In this document: positions 57,273 through 64,000 of the stretch, one piece after another
Layout of the letters: each line of letters starts with the position of its first letter
How positions within the stretch are numbered: position 1 is the first letter of the stretch
NCBI GenBank assembly: GCA_016711345.1
Contig: JADJTD010000001.1
Location: 434,001-498,000 of the forward strand
Reading direction: 5' to 3'
DNA: 64,000 bases
Source of the DNA: Chloracidobacterium sp.
GTDB lineage: Bacteria; Acidobacteriota; Blastocatellia; Pyrinomonadales; Pyrinomonadaceae
Notes under the pieces: generated by a model
Told to the model about the DNA's origin: nothing
What the model saw: the letters and a program-made list of their open reading frames with translations, nothing else
The model's database searches: none
Translations under genes and position numbers: made by a program

Positions 57273-59906
57273 CTACTTCGCTTGGTTAACCAAATCCCTA
57301 AACTCCTGCACATACTTAATATCATCCGGCACGCGGTCGGCGAGGGTGACGACGAGTTCTGTCTTGCGTCCGTATTTGATGGCGTGGTGGATGGCGTCGC
57401 GGCTTTCGGGTATGATGCGGACCGCAGGCTCTTTCTTACTTTTTGCGATGCCTTTCTTTAGCAAGGCGTATGTCTGCTGTTCGTCGCGCCCGCGCAGGTA
57501 ATGCCCGCGACGGATCACGATGCGGTCAAACGTCTCGCCCGCGACCTGGCCAAATTCGATGATGTCCTCATCTCGCCGGTCGCCCGTTCCGTTGATGACG
57601 CAAGTGCGGTATTTGTTTGGCAAGGTTGCGATAAACTTAGCCAACCCTCTTAATCCGGCAGGGTTATGAGCGTAATCCATCAAGACCGTCACATCGCCGA
57701 TCTCGACAAAGTTCAAACGTCCAGGCGTCTGTGCGGTGCCGGAGTTAAAGGTCGTCAACCCGACTCGAAGGTCCTCAAGCGAAACGCCGTGAACAAAACA
57801 CGCAAGCGTCGCCGCCAGCACATTTTGCACCATAAACTCGGCACGTCCACCGTATGTGATCGGAACGTTGGTCACCTTTTCGATGCGAACCTTCCATTTG
57901 CCTTTTAGGATGGTGATATAGCCGTTCTCATACACGCAAGAGATGCGGCCTCGCTCGGCACGCCATTTTATGTTCTTGTTATTCTCGTTCAACGAAAAAC
58001 ACACGACTTGGCCTTCGGTCAGGTCGCGCATTTTGTAAACAAGCTCGTCTTCGGCGTTGAGTACAGTGTAGCCCTTTGGCGAAACGGCACGCGGCACGAC
58101 AGACTTCACACGAGCAAGATCTTCGAGCGTGTTCACGTCCTTTAGGCCAAGATGGTCGGCAGCGATATTCATCACGACGCCTATGTCGCAATGATCAAAA
58201 CCAAGTCCCGAACGAATGATGCCGCCGCGAGCGGTTTCGAGAACCGCAATATCCACTGTAGGATCTTTCAGCACAAGCTGCGCCGAAACAGGTCCGGTGT
58301 TGTCGCCAGCGACGATCTGCTGATTACCAATATACGTGCCGTCCGTCGTCGTAAAGCCAACTGTACGGCCCGCATTTTTTAAGATGTGCGCAATAAGACG
58401 GGTTGTTGTCGTTTTGCCGTTCGTGCCTGTAACGGCAAAGATCGGTATGCGTGCCGGCGTGCCAGGAGGATAAAGCATATCGATGACATGCTCCGCAACG
58501 TTGCGGCCGATGCCTTCGCTCGGGGCAAGATGCATTCGAAAGCCGGGCGCCGCGTTCACCTCGATAATACCGCCGCCATTTTCGCTAAGCGGTTCGCTGA
58601 CATTCGGAGCAATAATATCCACGCCCGCAACATCCAGCCCGATTATCTTCGCGATCCGCTCGAACAAAAATACATTCTCAGGATGTACCTCGTCAGTGCA
58701 ATCGATCGCCGTGCCGCCCGTCGAGATATTTGCGGTCGTCTTTAGATGCAATATCTCGCCTTTTTTCAGCACGCTTTTGAGCGTGTGTCCGGCTTTCGAG
58801 ATACAACGCATCGTCTGGTTGTCGATATCGATTTGCGTCAAAACCTTTTCATGGCCATAGCCGCGTCGCGGGTCTTCGTTAGTTTTGTCGATCAGTTTTT
58901 GGATTGAACTTTTCCCGTCACCTTTTATATGCGCCGGAACGCGCTCGGCCACTGCGATCAATCGATTATTTACAACAAGTGCGCGAAAATCAGCACCAAT
59001 AAGCTGCTTTTCGACAATGATATAGCGCGAATATTCTTTTGCTTTTTCAAAAGCGATCCTTGCATCATCGATCGTTTTTATTCCGACCGTCGCTCCTTTA
59101 CCGTGATTTCCGTCAAGCGGTTTTATCACGACCGGGTAACCGACGCTTTCGACCGCACTTTCAAGCTCGTCTATCTCGCGAATTCGGTATCCTTTCGGCA
59201 CCGGAACGCCCATGTCGCCGAGCAGTTTTTTGGTCGCATGCTTATTTCCCGCAATATCGACCGAGATCATATTTGTATTGACCGTCGTCGTTGCCTGTAT
59301 CCGCTTTTGATGAATGCCGTACCCAAGCTGAACGAGTGACTGATCGTTCAGACGAATATATGGAATGTCGCGATTAACAGCTTCCTCGACAAGCGATCCC
59401 GTTGACGGGCCAAAACGCACGTCTTCGCGGATCTCGCGCATTTTCTGAATATTTTCGGCAAGCTCGGCTTTGATCTCATTTAAATCGCGGCCTTCGGCTA
59501 GATCAAGCCACAGCTGCACCGCCGCCCGCCCGGCAAAGCGTCCGACTTCTTCTTCAACATAGCTGAAAACTACATTGTAAATTCCTTTTTCGCTCGTCTC
59601 ACGAGTTCGTCCATAACCCGTTTCCATTCCCGCAAGCGTTTGCATCTCTAACGCGAAATGCTCGATAACATGCCCGGCCCAAGTGCTTTCTTTGACACGG
59701 CGCAGAAAACCGCCTTCTTCCTGATAACTGCATCCATGCACCGTCAACGAAGGCAGAACATCGACCATGCGTTCGTAAAAACCCTTGATCTTAGCGGTCG
59801 GCTTCTTTTCATAATCACCTATGTCGAGGCGCATGATAATGAGCTTCTTCCAATAGCCGCTCCAATAATTCGGCCCGCGAAGTGTGCGAATTTCTAAAAT
59901 TTCCAT
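57273..59906 (-). CDS. cphA: Cyanophycin synthetase
   Basis: The 877-residue protein matches CphA in length and order: an N-terminal domain (RTLRGPNYWSGYWKKLIIMR), an ATP-grasp domain (about 220-470; YPVVIKPLDGNHGKGATVGI; NGGGIIEVNAAPGFRMHLAP) and a Mur-ligase-like domain (IFAVTGTNGKTTTTRLIAHI, about 490; LMDYAHNPAGLRGLAKFIAT). It makes the Asp-Arg polymer cyanophycin. It follows cphB by 32 bases. Confidence 0.93.
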   Translation of the reverse strand: MEILEIRTLRGPNYWSGYWKKLIIMRLDIGDYEKKPTAKIKGFYERMVDVLPSLTVHGCSYQEEGGFLRRVKESTWAGHVIEHFALEMQTLAGMETGYGRTRETSEKGIYNVVFSYVEEEVGRFAGRAAVQLWLDLAEGRDLNEIKAELAENIQKMREIREDVRFGPSTGSLVEEAVNRDIPYIRLNDQSLVQLGYGIHQKRIQATTTVNTNMISVDIAGNKHATKKLLGDMGVPVPKGYRIREIDELESAVESVGYPVVIKPLDGNHGKGATVGIKTIDDARIAFEKAKEYSRYIIVEKQLIGADFRALVVNNRLIAVAERVPAHIKGDGKSSIQKLIDKTNEDPRRGYGHEKVLTQIDIDNQTMRCISKAGHTLKSVLKKGEILHLKTTANISTGGTAIDCTDEVHPENVFLFERIAKIIGLDVAGVDIIAPNVSEPLSENGGGIIEVNAAPGFRMHLAPSEGIGRNVAEHVIDMLYPPGTPARIPIFAVTGTNGKTTTTRLIAHILKNAGRTVGFTTTDGTYIGNQQIVAGDNTGPVSAQLVLKDPTVDIAVLETARGGIIRSGLGFDHCDIGVVMNIAADHLGLKDVNTLEDLARVKSVVPRAVSPKGYTVLNAEDELVYKMRDLTEGQVVCFSLNENNKNIKWRAERGRISCVYENGYITILKGKWKVRIEKVTNVPITYGGRAEFMVQNVLAATLACFVHGVSLEDLRVGLTTFNSGTAQTPGRLNFVEIGDVTVLMDYAHNPAGLRGLAKFIATLPNKYRTCVINGTGDRRDEDIIEFGQVAGETFDRIVIRRGHYLRGRDEQQTYALLKKGIAKSKKEPAVRIIPESRDAIHHAIKYGRKTELVVTLADRVPDDIKYVQEFRDLVNQAK

Positions 59907-59938
59907 AACAAGAAATACGTCCTATAAGTCTTATATGA

Positions 59939-60793
59939 CTATCCAAGGTCAGGTAAAAGGAATTCACCCGGAGGCTGGATCGGGTTTCTGTCCAAATAAT
60001 TATAAACCAGACCATCACGCAATACATGAAGTTGCACGCCGCAAACGCTAAATGCTTCATGATCAGCAACTTCCGCTATCTCATTGAAAGTGATCTGTGA
60101 GCCATCAACGATGGTTGCCGAGCCTTGTCCAAAGACCTCAAGCACACCGTTCCCGTCGAGCACGATAGCGGTGTTTTCGTCTATGCCGACGCCGAGATTA
60201 TAAGGATTATATGAAACTGCGGTGATGAGCCGGCTAATACGGCCACGTTCGCTAAAATGCTGATCGATGATGATATTCTTTAGAAATCCAAGCCCAGGCG
60301 ATAGCTTTACCGCATCCTTATGCGGATGCGAACTCGGCTCGCCGCGAACGATCATTGATGTGCTCATTGCAGCTGCACCGGCACTGGTTCCCGCAAGAAC
60401 AAGGTCACTTTCGCGAACCAGCGCTCGCAGTTTTTCGGCCAGTTTCGTTCCGCCGAGCAAACTCACCAGCCGCATCTGATCGCCGCCAGTAATAAAAACA
60501 CCCGTCAGGCCGTCAACTAGTTTATCAATATCGGCTTCAACTATGTTTTGCCGCGATGACGCCCGCAAAACGCGCGGACTGGCAACGCCCAGATTCCGAA
60601 ACGCCTGTGTATAGACATCTGCCGCAAACTCCGGAAAGTCAGATGCAACCGGAATGATCAGGATCTCAGCTTTGTCGCCACCGGCAAGTTCCAGAAACTT
60701 CTTCAAGATACGCCGTTCGTTATATTTGTCCTCTGCTCCACCGATCACAAGCAGATGTCCGCCTATGATCTCGCGGTCATGCGATTCACTCAT
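59939..60793 (-). CDS. cphB: Cyanophycinase
   Basis: The 284-residue protein is a peptidase S51-type enzyme: LLVIGGAEDKYNERRILKKF, GVFITGGDQMRLVSLLGGTK and the nucleophile Ser in VLAGTSAGAAAMSTSMIVRG, then IIIDQHFSERGRISRLITAV. It hydrolyses cyanophycin to beta-Asp-Arg dipeptides. First gene of the cphB-cphA pair. Confidence 0.93.
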   Translation of the reverse strand: MSESHDREIIGGHLLVIGGAEDKYNERRILKKFLELAGGDKAEILIIPVASDFPEFAADVYTQAFRNLGVASPRVLRASSRQNIVEADIDKLVDGLTGVFITGGDQMRLVSLLGGTKLAEKLRALVRESDLVLAGTSAGAAAMSTSMIVRGEPSSHPHKDAVKLSPGLGFLKNIIIDQHFSERGRISRLITAVSYNPYNLGVGIDENTAIVLDGNGVLEVFGQGSATIVDGSQITFNEIAEVADHEAFSVCGVQLHVLRDGLVYNYLDRNPIQPPGEFLLPDLG

Positions 60794-60824
60794 TTGTTAA
60801 ATTATAAAAGCTAAATTAAAGAAA

Positions 60825-60849
60825 ACTTTACACTAAGTTAGTGTAAAGT
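60825..60849 (-). terminator. Hairpin between carB and cphB
   Basis: ACTTTACACTA / TAGTGTAAAGT is a perfect 11-bp inverted repeat with a 3-base loop; on the minus strand it is followed by TTTTCTTTAATTT. It probably ends carB transcription; because it lies 32 bases before cphB, an operator role is also possible. Confidence 0.45.
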
Positions 60850-60867
60850 GGCGTAATGGTCAAGATG

Positions 60868-63800
60868 TTAGTTGCTTTCGTGTGAGGCGATACGCCTACT
60901 GCTGTGAATTTCCTGCAGACTGTTTACATTCACCGCCTTTGCGGACAACTTTGTTCCGATCGCCTCAACAAGAGCTTCGGCGCCGGTGATTGTCGTCACA
61001 CACGGAATATTGAATTGCAGTGCGGCTTTTCTTATTGCCTTTTCGTCGTAATGTGAAGCTTTGCCTAGTGGTGTGTTGATGATTAGGGCGATCTCACCTT
61101 GGCGGATCACGTCGGCGATGTTAGGGCGGCCTTCGTTGACCTTGAAAACTGTTTCACATTCGAGGCCGACCTCGTGGAGGCGTTTAGCAGTGCCGTATGT
61201 TGCAACAAGTACGAAACCCAGCTTTGTCAGACGACGAGCGATCACAACTGCCTGTCCTTTGTCAGCCTCGTTCACCGAAATAAACGCGCGGCCAGCGAGT
61301 GGCAGCTTTAAACCGGCACCTTCCATCGCTTTGCCGTAAGCTTCGCCGAATGTTGCTCCGATGCCCATCACTTCACCTGTTGAGCGCATCTCAGGACCAA
61401 GCACGGGATCAAAGCCTGCAAATTTTTTGAAAGGAAAAACTGGCGATTTAACGAAGATCTTCGGCACAGGCAAAACATCCGGCAAATTGAAGTCTTTCAG
61501 TTTCCTTTCGCCCGCCATCACAAGCGAAGCAATCTTGGCTATCGGAACACCAGTTGCTTTTGCAACGAACGGCACCGTCCGAGACGCTCGCGGATTGACC
61601 TCGAGAACATAAACACGATTATCTTTTACCGCAAATTGAATGTTCATCAGCCCTTTGACCTTTAGTGCGTTCGCGAGAAGCCGTGTGTAATGTTGGATCG
61701 TTTCGAGATGTTCGACGGCAATTTTCTGCGTCGGCAAAACGGATGATGAATCCCCCGAATGAACGCCGGCTTCTTCGATATGCTCTTGGATTCCGGCGAT
61801 CACGACAGCGGTTTCGTCGGCCAAAGCATCAACATCTATCTCGGCAGCCCGTTCGAGGAATTTGTCGATCAGAATCGGTTTTTCCGGCGAAGCGTCGGTC
61901 GCCATACGCATATATTCATTCAGCGATTGCTCGTCATAGACAATAGCCATCGCACGCCCGCCGAGCACAAAGCTTGGCCGCACAACAATCGGGTAACCTA
62001 TTTTGTTTGCAACAGTTTTAGCTTCTTCTACTGAAGTAACGCTGGAATTATCAGGACATGGTATTTTCAGACTCTCGAGCAATGCCCCAAAACGCTTTCT
62101 GTCCTCGGCAAGGTCTATCGAATCGGGCGAGGTGCCAATAATCGGGACGTCGGCTTCGTGCAACCTGCTTGCAAGATTTAGCGGCGTTTGCCCGCCAAAT
62201 TGTACGATCACACCGTCCGGTTTTTCGACATCGACGATATTCATCACATCCTCAAACGTCAGCGGCTCAAAATACAATCTATCCGAAGTATCATAATCCG
62301 TTGAAACAGTTTCCGGATTGCAGTTGACCATAATGGTCTCGATGTCGGCATCGCGCAGGGCGAAACTCGCGTGGCAACAGCAATAATCGAATTCGATTCC
62401 CTGCCCGATACGATTTGGCCCGGAGCCAAGAATCATTATCTTTCGCCTGTCGGTGGGCGTGGCTTCGCATTCTTCTTCATATGTCGAATACATGTACGGC
62501 GTAAAAGATTCGAATTCCGCACCGCAGGTATCGACACGTTTATAAACTGGCAGAACGCCAAGCTTTTTGCGATATTCGCGAACCTCAGCCTCAGACGATC
62601 CTGTCATATAAAAAAGTCGACGGTCCGAGAGCCCATATTCTTTTGCCGTTCTGAGATCCTCCGCAGTATATTCGGCAAGTGGTTTCGAATCGAGACTCGC
62701 CTGAAATTCCATTACTTGGGAGAGTTGATCGAGGAACCATGGATCGATCATCGTCAATCGATGAACCTCTTCTGTCGAATAGCCACTCTGTAATGCATAA
62801 GTGAGGTAAGAGAATCGCTGTGAATTTGGACGGGCCAATTTGCGTTGAAGCTTAGCGTCCGAAACCTCCTGTAAACGCAATGGTTTAACAGCCTCTAATG
62901 AACGCAACCCCTTAAATAAAGATTCTTTGAATGTACGACCAATCGCCATCACTTCGCCGACAGATTTCATCTGCGTCCCGAGCACGTCTTCGGCACCCGG
63001 AAACTTCTCAAAGGCCCACTTTGGTATCTTTGTGACGACATAGTCTATCGTCGGCTCAAACGACGCCGGAGTCTTTTTTGTGATGTCATTCGGTATCTCG
63101 TCAAGCGTGTAACCAACAGCGAGTTTTGCAGCGATCTTTGCAATGGGAAATCCTGTAGCCTTCGACGCCAGAGCCGACGAACGTGAAACACGAGGATTCA
63201 TCTCGATGATCCGCACATCGCCATTTGCGGGGTTAATTGCAAATTGTATATTCGAACCGCCCGTTTCGACACCGACCTTTCGGATGCAAGCCTTCGACAT
63301 ATCACGAAGTCGCTGGTATTCAACATCGGTCAGAGTTTGTGCCGGAGCAACCGTTATCGAATCTCCGGTATGAACGCCCATCGGGTCAAAGTTCTCGATC
63401 GAGCAAATAATGACGACGTTGTCATTGAGGTCACGCATGACCTCAAGCTCGTATTCCTTCCAACCAAGGATCGATTCTTCGACCAATATCTGCGAGATCG
63501 GCGATACCGCAAGTCCGCCTTTAGCGATCTCTTCATATTCATCGGGATTGAACGCTGTGCCGCCGCCAGTGCCGCCAAGCGTATAGCTAGGACGAATAAT
63601 TGCCGGATAACCGATCTCTTCTACGATCTTCGCCGCCTCTTCCCAGTTGTGTGCAAAGCCGCCCTTCGGACTCTCGATACCTATCTCGTCCATCGCAGCC
63701 TTAAAAAGCTCACGGTCTTCGCCAACTTTGATCGCATCAATGTTTGCCCCGATCAGTTTGACCTTGTATTTGTCCAAAATTCCCTGCTCGTAAAGCTCGA

Positions 63801-64000
63801 CCGACAGATTAAGTCCAGTCTGACCTCCTACGGTGGGAAGAAGTGCGTCCGGACGTTCCTTTTCGATGATGGCCGTGACAGTTTCAAGCGTCAGCGGTTC
63901 AATATAGGTACGGTCCGCGATCTCAGGGTCGGTCATGATCGTGGCCGGATTGGAATTAACCAGCACGACCTCGAAGCCCTCTTGTTTCAACGCCCGACAC
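60868..64000 (-). CDS. carB: Carbamoyl-phosphate synthase large subunit (5' end beyond window)
   Basis: The 1043 codons visible contain both ATP-grasp halves: GYPAIIRPSYTLGGTGGGTA with EMNPRVSRSSALASKATGFP, and GYPIVVRPSFVLGGRAMAIV with EVNPRASRTVPFVAKATGVP; the oligomerisation region and the C-terminal MGS-like regulatory domain (VLVATYGTAKRLHEVGLECE) follow. It makes carbamoyl phosphate for arginine and pyrimidines; arginine links it to the adjacent cyanophycin genes. The reading frame continues past 64000 (CRALKQEGFEVVLVNSNPAT), so about 20-25 N-terminal codons are missing. Confidence 0.96.
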   Translation of the reverse strand, partial: CRALKQEGFEVVLVNSNPATIMTDPEIADRTYIEPLTLETVTAIIEKERPDALLPTVGGQTGLNLSVELYEQGILDKYKVKLIGANIDAIKVGEDRELFKAAMDEIGIESPKGGFAHNWEEAAKIVEEIGYPAIIRPSYTLGGTGGGTAFNPDEYEEIAKGGLAVSPISQILVEESILGWKEYELEVMRDLNDNVVIICSIENFDPMGVHTGDSITVAPAQTLTDVEYQRLRDMSKACIRKVGVETGGSNIQFAINPANGDVRIIEMNPRVSRSSALASKATGFPIAKIAAKLAVGYTLDEIPNDITKKTPASFEPTIDYVVTKIPKWAFEKFPGAEDVLGTQMKSVGEVMAIGRTFKESLFKGLRSLEAVKPLRLQEVSDAKLQRKLARPNSQRFSYLTYALQSGYSTEEVHRLTMIDPWFLDQLSQVMEFQASLDSKPLAEYTAEDLRTAKEYGLSDRRLFYMTGSSEAEVREYRKKLGVLPVYKRVDTCGAEFESFTPYMYSTYEEECEATPTDRRKIMILGSGPNRIGQGIEFDYCCCHASFALRDADIETIMVNCNPETVSTDYDTSDRLYFEPLTFEDVMNIVDVEKPDGVIVQFGGQTPLNLASRLHEADVPIIGTSPDSIDLAEDRKRFGALLESLKIPCPDNSSVTSVEEAKTVANKIGYPIVVRPSFVLGGRAMAIVYDEQSLNEYMRMATDASPEKPILIDKFLERAAEIDVDALADETAVVIAGIQEHIEEAGVHSGDSSSVLPTQKIAVEHLETIQHYTRLLANALKVKGLMNIQFAVKDNRVYVLEVNPRASRTVPFVAKATGVPIAKIASLVMAGERKLKDFNLPDVLPVPKIFVKSPVFPFKKFAGFDPVLGPEMRSTGEVMGIGATFGEAYGKAMEGAGLKLPLAGRAFISVNEADKGQAVVIARRLTKLGFVLVATYGTAKRLHEVGLECETVFKVNEGRPNIADVIRQGEIALIINTPLGKASHYDEKAIRKAALQFNIPCVTTITGAEALVEAIGTKLSAKAVNVNSLQEIHSSRRIASHESN

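Overview
The window looks like a chromosomal segment of an Acidobacteriota bacterium, most likely class Blastocatellia. This is inferred from gene content and protein style (Oar-like TonB receptor with a carboxypeptidase-regulatory domain, DUF5666 and DUF4870 proteins, bacillithiol-transferase-like DinB protein, very dense short palindromic repeats); there is no rRNA gene to confirm it. Both ends are cut: a TonB-dependent receptor runs off the left edge and carB runs off the right edge.

Layout. 1-5.1 kb: receptor, a DUF5666-type secreted protein, and an ECF sigma / DUF4870 / anti-sigma / bactofilin-like operon. 5.2-9.8 kb: a type II/IV-pilus-like operon (secretin with TPR and cohesin-like domains, two prepilins, PilM-like protein). 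9.9-14.7 kb: cinA, a secreted isoaspartyl peptidase, a family 4-type uracil-DNA glycosylase and coaBC. 14.7-23.2 kb: carotenoid block with CrtC-like hydratase, a CruF-Idi fusion, a lycopene-elongase-type prenyltransferase, crtI, crtB, a polyprenyl diphosphate synthase and a Nudix hydrolase; just upstream lies a truncated copy of the same Nudix gene. The set fits an acyclic C50 (bacterioruberin-like) carotenoid. 23.2-30.6 kb: accessory island of repeat arrays, a beta-helix secreted protein, a four-gene unknown group with a HEPN-type protein, an XRE/nucleotidyltransferase toxin-antitoxin-like pair with a perfect operator palindrome, and gene remnants. 30.6-34.7 kb: rplM-rpsI-rpsB-tsf-pyrH-frr. 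34.8-43.1 kb: lipoprotein, uvrD/pcrA helicase, isochorismatase-like protein, small membrane protein, thioesterase, tRNA-Gln(CUG), smpB, pepA, sucC without sucD, four-helix protein. 43.3-44.9 kb: a RecA-like ATPase gene broken by two frameshifts, next to a cluster of CCGGACAA sites. 45-52 kb: DinB-like protein, then (all minus) ispE, tRNA-Gln(UUG), prs, rplY, pth, rpsF, rpsR, rplI, dnaB. 52-64 kb: a second CCGGACAA cluster, CAP-domain protein, copper-type P-ATPase, isoaspartyl peptidase, DUF4304 protein, cphA, cphB and carB; the cyanophycin enzymes and peptidase could form a nitrogen-storage cycle.

The most unusual general property is that several unrelated families of short intergenic repeats also occur in frame inside protein genes, at linkers or termini (prepilin leader, uracil-DNA glycosylase, CoaBC, UvrD, four-helix protein, copper ATPase, isoaspartyl peptidase, probably the N-terminus of the prenyltransferase). 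I found no CRISPR array, no intact transposase and no recognisable prophage.
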